NCBI RefSeq assembly: GCF_000242595.2
Contig: NC_017098.1
Span: 930,001-994,000 of the forward strand
Origin: Spirochaeta africana DSM 8902
Lineage (GTDB): Bacteria; Spirochaetota; Spirochaetia; DSM-27196; DSM-8902
DNA: 64,000 nucleotides
Direction of reading: 5' to 3'
Shown: one piece after another, positions 53,260-60,780 of the stretch
Layout: every line of letters starts with the position of its first letter
Position numbering within the stretch: the stretch's first letter is position 1
Notes under the pieces: model-generated
What the model saw: the letters and a program-made list of their open reading frames with translations, nothing else
Databases searched by the model: none
Told to the model about the DNA's origin: nothing
Made by a program: the position numbers and the translations under genes

Positions 53260-55356
53260 TCAGCGGAAAAGTGAATCGAACGGCGTTCCCCGCCTGCTGG
53301 CCGAAACATGCAGCCCGTGGGTTTTTCGAGCGGCCACCGCCGCCACCAGATCGATGCCGAACTCCAGCCGCGCAGCGGCCTCCAGCGGCGCCGCCGAATC
53401 ACTCGTACACTGTTGGCCCGCCTCTATCGACCCCGCATCACGCGCATCCTGCTGGGCAGTCTCCACCGCCGCCGCATCATTCGCGCGCTCAGGGCCGACC
53501 GCCAGATCCCGGATAGCCGGGCTGCCCAGTTCCTCCAGGGCATCGGCTGGCTGGAGAGGCTGTCCGGCATCATCCAGCCGCGACAGCAGCACCGTCAGCG
53601 ACTCGCGAGCCAGCCCCGGCAGCGCCTGCATCCGCTGCCGCCAGCGCCGCTGCGGCGATTCCGGCTGCACCAGCTCAAGCCCGGTTGCCGCCGCCAGTAC
53701 CTTGCTGTCGCGGATATCAAACACCCCGGCATCCGGCAACGCGGCCTCCCAGCTGCCCTGATTCATGCCCAGCACCAGCAGCCGGCTCACCGGCTGCAGC
53801 AGCTGCTCGCTGCTGTCTATCAGCAGCACCCCCCGGGCGTGGTCGGCCTCCTCCCGGCTGTACTGCAGCTCCCCGGCAGACCACTGCCGCAGCGCCGCCT
53901 GCCGCTGCCCGGCCGGGGACAGCTCGCGGTGCAGGTCGCACATCCGCTCCAGCTCGCGGCACAGCTCCTGGTAGCGAGCAGCTGTAAAACCCTGCTGCGG
54001 GCGCGTGCGCAGCAGCGAGCCCAGTTCACCCAGCTGCTCTAACCAGGTCGTCATCGGCAGGTCATCGGCCAGCTGCCGGATCGCCTGGAGCACCGCTGCA
54101 GTCCGGGCATGATCCTGATCATCCTCGGCAGGCTTTTGCTGTAGAAATGCATCCAGCTGTTGCCCGCCAAAGGCCAGCTGATCGGCAAACCGCTCGGCCA
54201 GGTACTGCCCGCGGCGCAGCGACCACGGCATCAGCGGGTTGGTCAGCAGACTGCGATAGCGCATCGGCTCGGCAGTCGAATCCAGCACTAGCTCGATCAG
54301 CGCACTCTGCCAGTCATAGATCCGCTGCACCGGGTGGATCCCCCGCACCGGGATACCGGCAGTCTGCAGGGCATCGATCAGCAGCCGCGCGCTCCGGTCG
54401 CGGTCCGGCAGCAGCACTGCCAGATCCTCCGGCTGGCTGCCGGCATCCAGCGCCTGCTGCACCAGCCCCGCAGCTGTCTGCGCCTCGTGCAAACGGTCGC
54501 GACAGCGGTAACAGCGCACCGTCGCGCCTTCATCCCCCGCGCCTGCCCCGACATCACCAGCCACTCCGGCTCCATCAGCCACCAAAGCACCCGGCTCCCA
54601 TACCCCCGGAATCCGGAACCGATCACCCACACGAACCCCTGCACAGCCATCCAGCCGCTGCAGCGCATCCTGCAGCCACACCGGCAGATCCTCGCCAGGG
54701 CACCCCGGCAGGATCTCCAGCTCGTCGATCGGCACCAGTCCCTTCGACAGCTCCTGCAGTACTTCCGTGAACGCCTGCTGCGGCTGCGGCCTCAGGTGCC
54801 CCATAGCCGTATGCAGCTGCTGCAGATCCCGATAGTAGCGCTGCCAGCGAACTCCATTGTGCGCGTTTCCTGTTTCGGCGGCCGCCGCACCCATCGCCGC
54901 CGCACCCATCGGCGCCGCACCCATCGGCGACGCGGCGTCAGGCGACGCATTCATCGCTGCCGCATGCATCGGCGAAGCGACATCCGACGCAACATCTGAC
55001 TGCGGCACGGCATCCGACGCGAAACCAGATGCGGCACAATCTGCCAGTGCCGGCAGCTGCTGCCCCAATGGCACGGCATCCAGAAGCCACCGCAGTCCGG
55101 CATCCAGCCGCTGCAGTACCGCCGCCTGATCAACCAGCAGACTGTCGTACCAGAATGCCTGGGGCAGCGAAAACGCCTCCTCCTCCAACCGCTGCTGCCA
55201 GTCCGCCGCCGCCGGCGTGCACAGCAGCAGCTCCTCAAGCACCCCGGCCAGTCCGGTCGCCGTCCCCACCCGAATCCCCACGCTCCTACTCACCCCCAGC
55301 ATCCGCCGCAGCTGCCGGGCTACCACACGAGAACTCATCAGAACAAATCGCTGCAT
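53260..55356 (-). CDS. AddB/RexB-like recombination protein, apparently missing its C-terminal nuclease domain
   Basis: 698 residues. The region VSRLLVLGMNQGSWEAALPD, then FDIRDSKVLAAATGLELVQP and SLTVLLSRLDDAGQPLQPA, matches the second helicase-like domain of AddB/RexB proteins that help repair double-strand breaks. A Walker A motif is not seen. The usual continuation after an HVSASR-like strand is a PD-(D/E)XK nuclease with Fe-S cysteines, but here the frame ends in RRGTPFDSLFR after that strand. An Ala/Met/Pro-rich insert (about 125-165) is encoded by repetitive DNA at 54880-55010. The start follows GGAGG; no addA is nearby. Confidence 0.6.
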   Translation of the reverse strand: MQRFVLMSSRVVARQLRRMLGVSRSVGIRVGTATGLAGVLEELLLCTPAAADWQQRLEEEAFSLPQAFWYDSLLVDQAAVLQRLDAGLRWLLDAVPLGQQLPALADCAASGFASDAVPQSDVASDVASPMHAAAMNASPDAASPMGAAPMGAAAMGAAAAETGNAHNGVRWQRYYRDLQQLHTAMGHLRPQPQQAFTEVLQELSKGLVPIDELEILPGCPGEDLPVWLQDALQRLDGCAGVRVGDRFRIPGVWEPGALVADGAGVAGDVGAGAGDEGATVRCYRCRDRLHEAQTAAGLVQQALDAGSQPEDLAVLLPDRDRSARLLIDALQTAGIPVRGIHPVQRIYDWQSALIELVLDSTAEPMRYRSLLTNPLMPWSLRRGQYLAERFADQLAFGGQQLDAFLQQKPAEDDQDHARTAAVLQAIRQLADDLPMTTWLEQLGELGSLLRTRPQQGFTAARYQELCRELERMCDLHRELSPAGQRQAALRQWSAGELQYSREEADHARGVLLIDSSEQLLQPVSRLLVLGMNQGSWEAALPDAGVFDIRDSKVLAAATGLELVQPESPQRRWRQRMQALPGLARESLTVLLSRLDDAGQPLQPADALEELGSPAIRDLAVGPERANDAAAVETAQQDARDAGSIEAGQQCTSDSAAPLEAAARLEFGIDLVAAVAARKTHGLHVSASRRGTPFDSLFR

Positions 55357-55384
55357 ACCGCCTCCATCCCGCCAAGTATAGCAC

Positions 55385-55410
55385 ACCCCCCGCGACAGAA
55401 AGTGTCGCTG
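55385..55410. repeat. GCGACA/TGTCGC hairpin motif, copy 2
   Basis: CACCCCCCGCGACA, loop GAAAG, TGTCGC. Same orientation and same C-rich lead-in as copy 1. It lies about 30 bases upstream of the AddB-like start codon and 58 bases before repeat copy B. Confidence 0.7.
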
Positions 55411-55467
55411 GCTGCAGCGGAACAATTCGCCGTCTGTCAATTGCCGCATACAGCGCTGTTGTAAAGA

Positions 55468-55600
55468 TGATGGGTGTCGCGCCCACCCAGCAGGCGGGCG
55501 ATCCTTGTGGTGCTCCCAGCTCGCGCCGTGCCCAGCCAAGTCGACAGCGACGACTCACTGGACGCGGCACCGGGCAGAAAGTACCGGGAAAAGATTGGCA
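55468..55600 (+). repeat. dispersed structured repeat, copy B
   Basis: Contains CGCCCACC/GGCGGGCG (one mismatch in the stem), GATCCTTGTGGTG, the core CAGCTCGCGCCGTGCCCAGC, then a replaced small hairpin (AAGTCGACAGCGACGACT) and GACGCGGCACCGGGCAG, AAAGTACCGGGAAAAG. A further stretch to about 55630 (TTGGCATGTG, then TGGTGGTG) is shared with copy E. It fills the gap between mazF and the AddB-like gene. Confidence 0.85.
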
Positions 55601-55650
55601 TGTGAAACACGTGCTTTTGCTGTGGTGGTGACAGAAGCAGAGAAGTTGCT

Positions 55651-55980
55651 CTACAGTTCCAGCCAATGTGCTATACATTCACGCACAGCTGCAAAATCAT
55701 CAGATGAGATCTCACCAATTCGCTTAAGAACCATATTTGTTTGGATAAGCACTATACCGCGTTTAATCGAGCTAGGCACATTCAGTTTGGCAAATTCCCA
55801 GTCAAGCATAAACTCATCAGTCTCCAGGTCACCTATTCTGCTGGTAATCGGTACAGCAAAGAAGGTCTGATGGCGGCCAGCTTGATTGCTAACGATAACT
55901 GCCGGTCGTACTTTGTAGGCTACTTGATCAGAATATGGATACCGAATGAGTATAACATCACCCTTAGAGTAATTCGCCAT
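55651..55980 (-). CDS. MazF/PemK-type toxin endoribonuclease
   Basis: 109 residues. The fold-defining N-terminus is KGDVILIRYPYSDQVAYKVR, then PAVIVSNQ, with the conserved Arg-Pro-Ala strand. Later VPITSRIG and IKRGIVLIQTNMVLKRIG carry the expected positions of MazF/PemK. Such toxins cleave mRNA and are held by the upstream antitoxin. The start at 55978-55980 overlaps the antitoxin gene by 17 bases, a standard toxin-antitoxin layout. The N-terminal 10 residues of the longer frame are not conserved. Confidence 0.88.
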   Translation of the reverse strand: MANYSKGDVILIRYPYSDQVAYKVRPAVIVSNQAGRHQTFFAVPITSRIGDLETDEFMLDWEFAKLNVPSSIKRGIVLIQTNMVLKRIGEISSDDFAAVRECIAHWLEL

Positions 55981-56164
55981 ATATATCGTCTTCTGTGTTA
56001 TCCCACACATGTGCCAGCGAAGCTTCGCTTACACCATTCCAGAAGTCGCCATCGGCTTTCCCCTCTGTCGATGTATACTTGTGAAGCAGGAATTCTGCAA
56101 AATCAAGCAATTCATGCTGGGCTTCTGCAGGCAGCTTTCTGACCAGCTCCTGAATATCTGCCAT
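55964..56164 (-). CDS. antitoxin (DUF2281-like) of the MazF-type module
   Basis: 66 residues. The N-terminal MADIQELVRKLPAEAQHELL, then DFAEFLLHKY, is the DUF2281-type helical start often found paired with PemK or PIN toxins. A C-terminal segment (WNGVSEASLAHVWDNTEDDI) is the likely toxin-binding tail. It is first in the operon with GAAGGAGGAGGGAACGCT ahead of the ATG and overlaps the toxin by 17 bases. The DNA-binding function of classic MazE is not evident. Confidence 0.8.
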   Translation of the reverse strand: MADIQELVRKLPAEAQHELLDFAEFLLHKYTSTEGKADGDFWNGVSEASLAHVWDNTEDDIYGELL

Positions 56165-56249
56165 AGCGTTCCCTCCTCCTTCTCTATAAGTATGTGTTTA
56201 GAAAAACGTTTTGTCTACTCATGTCCGCACACAAACACTCCCATAGGCA

Positions 56250-56330
56250 CTGATCTCGCGCCGTGCCAGCCAAGGCGCCTGCGAGGACTCGCTGGACCCG
56301 GCACCGGGGCGAACCAGCCGGGGAAATCCT
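56250..56330 (+). repeat. dispersed structured repeat, short diverged copy C
   Basis: Only the second half is kept: CTCGCGCCGTGCCAGCCAAG, then GCCTGCGAGGACTCGCTGGA and CCGGCACCGGGGCG. The leading 8-bp hairpin is missing. It lies in the gap 56165-56427 between the antitoxin and the Rpn-like gene; nothing else is seen in that gap. Confidence 0.65.
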
Positions 56331-56427
56331 GCCGGCCAGAAAAATGCCCGCTCTTTTCAAATTTCTTACCCGTTAGTCATGTAAAACCATCGCTCTGCCA
56401 GTAATACCTTATAGGAGGCCTGTCTGT

Positions 56428-57168
56428 ATGAGCATGGAGCACCACCCCCACGACGTGTTTTTTCGAAGCTTTTTCTCACACCCCGATACCATGCAGGCCC
56501 TGCTGCAGCTCTTGCGCTACAAGCAGATGGTCTGGCAGAAAGACGATGGTCCGCTTACACCCATCTTGCCGATACTGTTCTACCATGGCCCCGACGGCCG
56601 CATTTCCGAACGCTTTTCCCAGCTCTTTCACCCCGAAACACCGGAGCACCTGCGCCCGCAACAGGTTGAGTTCCAGGCAATCCTCTACAACCTCAGCAGT
56701 GTCCACAAAGATCGCCTGACTGCCGAAAAGAATCTTGAATTCCAGGCGGCTCTACTCAGCCTGAAGTATGCCCGCGATAACATGGATCTTATGATAGATG
56801 AACTGTATCGCCTGGCCCGGACAGGTGGAACAGTGTTTCTGTCCAGTAAACGCTTTGCGCTGGTCAAACTGTACCTGCTGCATGCCAGCAGCTTGACCTA
56901 TGATGAAATAGAGCAGAAAATACACACAAGGATCACCGACCCGGTGATCCGGGAGGATATTATGCCCAGCACCGCCCAGATGTTAAAACAGGAAGGTCGG
57001 CAGGAAGGCCGACAGGAAGGCCGCTTAGAAACCGTTCACGAAACAGTTGTTCGAATGCTCGCGGAAGATATCGCCCTGGATGTCATCGCCCGGGTCACCG
57101 GTATGACCATTGAGCAGATAGAGGCAATCCGCCAGCAAAACGATCAAACCGACCAGAACCAATCCTGA
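56428..57168 (+). CDS. Rpn/YhgA-family protein with catalytic core deleted
   Basis: Rpn proteins are recombination-promoting PD-(D/E)XK nucleases related to transposases. The 246-residue product begins HHPHDVFFRSFFSHPDTMQA, the family start, and then jumps straight to LLQLLRYKQMVWQKDDGPLT, then PILPILFYHGPDG, which normally lies some 70-80 residues further on. The intervening segment with the PD and ExK nuclease residues is absent. The C-terminal helical part with QEGRQEGRQEGRLE repeats is kept. A deletion in frame is the simplest reading, leaving a probably inactive or regulatory protein. AGGAGG supports the start. Confidence 0.75.
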   Translation: MSMEHHPHDVFFRSFFSHPDTMQALLQLLRYKQMVWQKDDGPLTPILPILFYHGPDGRISERFSQLFHPETPEHLRPQQVEFQAILYNLSSVHKDRLTAEKNLEFQAALLSLKYARDNMDLMIDELYRLARTGGTVFLSSKRFALVKLYLLHASSLTYDEIEQKIHTRITDPVIREDIMPSTAQMLKQEGRQEGRQEGRLETVHETVVRMLAEDIALDVIARVTGMTIEQIEAIRQQNDQTDQNQS

Positions 57169-57400
57169 TCTGGCCGTCTCTGACTGCTGGTTCGCGTCAG
57201 ACTCCCCTGATTGAAACCCCTTACAGGCTGGTGGTACTGATCAGCCTGGATCAGTCGCTGTTTTCGACGAGCTGCCCGCTCTTTAATCTTTTCCAGCTCG
57301 AAGGCATCAATCCGGATATTCATCTTTTTTTCTGGAAAACGCCGCAGCATTGACTGGGCAGACTCACCGAAGCACGCCGTCCCGTCTGCAGCGATGCAGA
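57144..57400 (-). pseudogene. remnant of a CopG-type (COG5304-like) antitoxin gene
   Basis: The minus-strand frame contains ESAQSMLRRFPEKKMNIRID, then AFELEKIKERAARR, closely resembling the ribbon-helix-helix antitoxins that read ...LRKDKRINIRIS...DLEAIQ.RA.... The expected continuation (a GxPYQTLI-like strand and HKY) is lost; the frame becomes KQRLIQADQYHQPV and runs on. So the family looks recognisable but the end is scrambled. It overlaps the Rpn-like gene end by 25 bases. No intact toxin partner is adjacent. Confidence 0.45.
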
Positions 57401-57528
57401 TGTTCCTCAAAGAAAATGTTCCAGCCACGTATTGCAAGGCCCATGCCGTTGCCTATACCAGCAATGCCCTGCGCCTGGCCTGGATCAAGGCAATCCGGCC
57501 GGATCTGTGGGAGGATTTTGTGGGGTAG
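57400..57528 (+). other. short open frame, possible C-terminal gene remnant
   Basis: 42 codons starting MFLKENVPATYCKAHAVAYT and ending RPDLWEDFVG before a stop. The sequence looks protein-like (balanced composition, hydrophobic pattern) but has no start signal and no recognised family. It overlaps the antitoxin remnant only at its first base. It may be the 3' end of a lost gene. Confidence 0.25.
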
Positions 57529-57583
57529 GGGAGCGAGGCGTAGTTTGACATGCATAAAAAATTATGCAACACTATAAACAGTA

Positions 57584-57853
57584 ATGAATTTTGAATTCGA
57601 CCCGATTAAGTCAGACTCGAATGAGCGCAAACATGGCCTTAATTTTGTCGATGCTCAGAAGTTATAGTTGGATCCTGATCTTCTGATTTTGCCATCAAAA
57701 TACCCTGAGGAACCAAGGTTTCTGGCGATTGGAAGCATTGGTACCAGTTGCTGGACAGGCATTTTCACTGAACGTGGCGATGCTGTCCGGATTATTAGCG
57801 TTCGAAGATCCAGAGTTGAGGAGGTAAGGCTCTATGAAAACAACAAATCATAA
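57584..57853 (+). pseudogene. BrnT-type toxin gene with in-frame TAG
   Basis: Reading from ATG 57584: MNFEFDPIKSDSNERKHGLN, then FVDAQKL, then TAG at 57665-57667, then LDPDLLILPSKYPEEPRFLA and WTGIFTERGDAVRIISVRRS. This is BrnT (RelE-like ribonuclease) from end to end: FDPxK...N..KHG, then DPD, then RF..IG, W...FTERGD..RIIS.RR. One nonsense codon splits it at residue 28. A TTG directly after the stop could restart, but would lose the first strand. It overlaps the antitoxin-like gene by 20 bases. Confidence 0.85.
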
Positions 57854-58100
57854 TAATCTTGAACAGCGGTTCGAGGATGATCAACCGGTTATAGACTACT
57901 TCGATACGCAAATGGTCTTATCAATTAATCGCCTTGCAGATCTTGCCGGTATCTTGAATCTGTCAGCAATTGCACGGGAAGCAGGAATAAACATCCAGAC
58001 CCTGCAAGCAAAAATCCGACGACGAACGCCACTCACCGGGACGGAAACCAAAGCAATACTTCAGGTGTTGCGGAAACATCATCTGGCAACGGTTGCATAA
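57834..58100 (+). CDS. chimeric antitoxin: BrnA-like N-terminus joined to a different helix-turn-helix
   Basis: 88 residues. The N-terminal LEQRFEDDQPVIDYFDT (about 9-25) matches the toxin-binding start of BrnA antitoxins, which follow brnT. The usual ribbon-helix-helix (KRVNVDFPxWM...) is absent. Instead LSAIAREAGINIQTLQAKIR, then RTPLTGTETKAILQVLRKH (43-82), looks like a lambda-repressor-type HTH. It follows AGGAGG and overlaps the broken toxin gene by 20 bases. With its toxin inactivated it may persist as a stand-alone DNA-binding protein. Confidence 0.65.
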   Translation: MKTTNHNNLEQRFEDDQPVIDYFDTQMVLSINRLADLAGILNLSAIAREAGINIQTLQAKIRRRTPLTGTETKAILQVLRKHHLATVA

Positions 58101-58160
58101 CACAGCACATCTGCTACCTCGCGCTAACCCCGGCCGAGGACGAAGATTGAAGATTCAGGA

Positions 58161-58300
58161 TGAGGGATGCAGCGCCCGCCCTCCAGGCGGGCGATCCTCG
58201 CGGTGTCCTCAGCTCGCGCCGCGCCCAGCCCAGTCGTCTGTGACGATTCGCCGGACGCGGCACCGGGCAGAAAGTACCGGGAAAAGATAGCCGGTGCGCC
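58161..58300 (+). repeat. dispersed structured repeat, copy D
   Basis: Perfect hairpin CGCCCGCC/GGCGGGCG (loop CTCCA), GATCCTCGCGGTG, core CAGCTCGCGCCGCGCCCAGC, small hairpin TCGTC-TGT-GACGA, then GCCGGACGCGGCACCGGGCA and AAAGTACCGGGAAAAG. It lies between the antitoxin-like gene and the helicase. In the 58101-58544 gap it is followed by a short possible gene remnant. Confidence 0.88.
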
Positions 58301-58336
58301 GCTGGAAAATACCTGCCAGTGCAATTTTTAGTCAGG

Positions 58337-58495
58337 ATGAGCTTGCCCTGGTTCCAAAGATCGGGGGCCATCTTACAGGAGTGGAATGAAAGTATTTTTC
58401 GGGGTATCCTCGAGAGTGACAAGCAGAAGATGAACGCAGCACTGACAGAAATTGCCGCTAATATTTGCACAGACACCATCCTCCGGTCGCATTGA
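58337..58495 (+). other. short open frame of 52 codons, possible gene remnant
   Basis: Starts MSLPWFQRSGAILQEWNESI and continues RGILESDKQKMNAALTEIAA to a stop. The helical pattern resembles the C-terminal helix of MarR-type regulators, but no DNA-binding part is present and no family can be claimed. TCAGG lies just before the ATG. It could be a small protein or the tail of a deleted gene. Confidence 0.3.
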
Positions 58496-58544
58496 CTTCG
58501 TCTGCGCTTTACCGTAAACTTCCGTGATATTAACGAGAGGATAT

Positions 58545-60308
58545 TTGATCACATTTAACGACCTTGGGCTCATCCCGGATCTACTCGACGCTATCAGCGC
58601 GCGCGGATTCGAGATCCCGACTCCTATACAGGCTGAAATGATCCCGTTTCTTCTGAATGAGGACCGGGACGTAACCGGACTGGCGCAGACTGGTACCGGA
58701 AAAACAGCAGCATTCGGCCTGCCGATCCTTCAGAAGCTCGATCTCGAGACTCGCTCCACACAGGCACTTATCCTTGCCCCGACTCGTGAACTCGGGATGC
58801 AGGTATCGCGCGAGATCGCAGACTACGGCCGGAACCTGAAGGGACTGCGCACCGCGACGGTGTATGGGGGAGCCCCCTTCGGCCCCCAGATCCGGGATCT
58901 GCGTGCGGGCGCACACATTGTCACCGCAACCCCCGGCCGTCTGAAAGATCTACTGGATAAGGGTATTGCCGACCTCTCGAAGCTCCGGTTTTTGATACTG
59001 GACGAAGCCGACCAGATGCTCGACATGGGATTCAAGGATGAACTCGATGCGATTCTTGAGGCGGCAAACCCGCAGCGGCAGACATTGCTTTTTTCCGCGA
59101 CCATGCCACGCGAGGTGGCGCGCATTGCCTCGAGTTATATGCAGAACCCCCACGAGATTGTCTCCGGCGACCGGAATCGGGGTAGCAGCAATGTGTCGCA
59201 CTACTTCTACCGGGTGCATGCGAGCGACAAGTATGCCGCGCTCCGCAGGCTTATCGACGTACAGACCAGCATGTATGGCATCATATTCTGCCGCACCCGC
59301 GAGGCGGTAAAGGAAATAACCAACCGGCTATCGCGCGACGGGTACGCAGCTGATGCACTGCACGGAGAGCTCTCGCAGATACAGAGAGACTCGGTAATGC
59401 GGCGGTTTCGGGAGGGTAATCCGGCTCTGCTTGTCGCTACCGACGTGGCTGCACGCGGGCTTGATGTTGATGATCTCAGTCATGTTGTACATTACGATTT
59501 GCCCGATGAAATCGCTGCCTATACGCATAGAAGCGGACGAACCGGCCGCGCCGGCAAGACCGGCTCATCGCACGCGCTGGTACACCTTCGGGAGGGGCAT
59601 AAGATTGGCCGGATTGAACAGGTGCTCGGACGCAAGATAGCTCTGGGCAAGATTCCCAGTGGCAAGGACATCTGTGATAGCCGCCTGCTGGAGCTTCTCG
59701 GCCGGGTGACTTCCATCGAGGTGAATGAGGAAGCAATCGCCCCGTACCTGCAATCAGTACGAGACTCGCTCGAAGGATTCGACCGTGAGGAACTGCTGCA
59801 GCGCTTCATATCGGTAGAGTTTAACCGGTTTCTGGCTGAATACGGCGATGCCCCCGATCTGAATCCTGCACCGCCCCCAACCAGAACCCGGCGCAGTGGA
59901 CTGCGTGACTCCAGTGAGAAGCGGTTTCAGGGAAAAGGGCTTCCCACTGCCCCCATGGTATGTCTGCAGATAAATCTTGGACGGCGCGAAGGTGTGCTGC
60001 CCCCGCAGCTTATCGGGATTATTAATAAATCTACACAGTCTCACGACATACGTCTTGGTCGCATTCACATAGACACAGAATTCAGCGAGATTCAGGTAGA
60101 TGCGGCTATGGCTGAACGAGTCGAAAAAGCGGTTGCCGGGAGCAACTACCGAGGAAAAACCATTCGTGTGAAGCGGGTCGAGGGCAAGAGCAGCCGCGGT
60201 TCGAGGCCGGGAAAACCAGGGAAATCGGGAAAGCGTGGCTCCAAAGCACGTGGTAACTCAGGCCCGAAAAAGAACCGGGCAAAAAAGCAGGGGAGTGACA
60301 CCCCCTGA
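58545..60308 (+). CDS. DEAD-box RNA helicase with DbpA/CsdA-type RNA-binding domain, TTG start
   Basis: 587 residues. Q motif FEIPTPIQAEMIPFLL, Walker A AQTGTGKT (about 47-54), PTRELGMQV, TPGRLKDLL, DEAD in LILDEADQMLDMG, SAT, then ARGLDVDDLSHVVHYD and HRSGRTGRAGKTG. A C-terminal DbpA-like RNA-binding fold (about 470-545, VCLQINLGRREGVLPPQLIG) and a basic Gly/Lys/Arg tail follow. It unwinds RNA in ribosome assembly or cold response. A TTG at 58545 preceded by GAGAGG gives the usual MITFNDLGL start; a GTG at 58524 is less well placed. It seems intact amid decayed neighbours. Confidence 0.93.
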   Translation: MITFNDLGLIPDLLDAISARGFEIPTPIQAEMIPFLLNEDRDVTGLAQTGTGKTAAFGLPILQKLDLETRSTQALILAPTRELGMQVSREIADYGRNLKGLRTATVYGGAPFGPQIRDLRAGAHIVTATPGRLKDLLDKGIADLSKLRFLILDEADQMLDMGFKDELDAILEAANPQRQTLLFSATMPREVARIASSYMQNPHEIVSGDRNRGSSNVSHYFYRVHASDKYAALRRLIDVQTSMYGIIFCRTREAVKEITNRLSRDGYAADALHGELSQIQRDSVMRRFREGNPALLVATDVAARGLDVDDLSHVVHYDLPDEIAAYTHRSGRTGRAGKTGSSHALVHLREGHKIGRIEQVLGRKIALGKIPSGKDICDSRLLELLGRVTSIEVNEEAIAPYLQSVRDSLEGFDREELLQRFISVEFNRFLAEYGDAPDLNPAPPPTRTRRSGLRDSSEKRFQGKGLPTAPMVCLQINLGRREGVLPPQLIGIINKSTQSHDIRLGRIHIDTEFSEIQVDAAMAERVEKAVAGSNYRGKTIRVKRVEGKSSRGSRPGKPGKSGKRGSKARGNSGPKKNRAKKQGSDTP

Positions 60309-60340
60309 AGGATACAAATTGCTCAGGAGATAGCATCCAT

Positions 60341-60387
60341 GAGGATAGTATGCCCAGCACCGCCTAGATGTTAAAACAGGAAGTCCG
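60341..60387 (+). pseudogene. short fragment of an Rpn-family gene
   Basis: These bases match 56956-57000 of the Rpn-like gene closely (GAGGATA.TATGCCCAGCA, then CAGATGTTAAAACAGGAAG with few differences). In the matching frame the peptide is EDSMPSTA, stop, MLKQE. The fragment is therefore a decayed piece of a second copy with a TAG in it. The rest of that copy is gone. Confidence 0.75.
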
Positions 60388-60400
60388 TGAGGAAACCGCT

Positions 60401-60614
60401 TTACGTATCCTCTCTGAACTCACGCAGTGCCGTTGCCCGGTAATTGGCATCGCCCGAATCACGCCTTCCCCCTGAAATGCTCCAGCTACCCCGATGCGGA
60501 TTGATCCGCCGTTTGCCAAGCGCCACATACCGCACCCCCTTCGGCGAGCGCTAGCTCAGCAGCAATCCTGCCCCGCAGTAGGGCTGCAGTTTGAATCTGA
60601 ATTTCATACCTCAC
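60401..60614 (-). pseudogene. NUDIX hydrolase gene remnant with frameshift and truncation
   Basis: The minus strand encodes VRYVALGKRRINPHRGSWSI, then SGGRRDSGDANYRATALREF and REDT followed by TAA. This is the front half of a NUDIX box (W.I.GG..D.GD....A..RE..ED), cut just where the catalytic EExG should finish. Upstream, a coherent AALLRGRIAAELALAEG lies in the neighbouring frame, joined through a run of five G (60535-60539), so a one-base insertion there broke the gene. A GTG at 60612-60614 with CAGGA ahead was probably the start. Confidence 0.55.
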
Positions 60615-60649
60615 TCCTGGAAGCTAGTGTAGCACTTTTTTATGATGAG

Positions 60650-60775
60650 AGGTGGGGCGTCCGCCCTGCAGGCGGGCGATCCTCGTGGTGTTCCCAGCTC
60701 GCGCCGCGCCCAGCCAAGTCGTCTGTGACGATTCGCCGGACGCGGCACCGGGCAGAACTACCGGGAAAATATTGG
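60650..60775 (+). repeat. dispersed structured repeat, copy E
   Basis: Hairpin CGTCCGCC/GGCGGGCG (one G-T pair, loop CTGCA counted loosely), GATCCTCGTGGTG, core CAGCTCGCGCCGCGCCCAGC, CAAGTCGTCTGTGACGATTC, GCCGGACGCGGCACCGGGCA, then ACTACCGGGAAAATATTGGC. Nearly identical to copy D in the core. It lies in the gap 60309-60820 with the Rpn and NUDIX remnants and a hairpin motif; that gap has no intact gene. Confidence 0.88.
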
Positions 60776-60780
60776 CAGGT

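Noticed and set aside
52660-60775. Repeats as integron attC sites separating gene cassettes
   Set aside because: No GTTRRRY/RYYYAAC ends are seen, genes between copies lie on both strands, and no integrase is present in the window.
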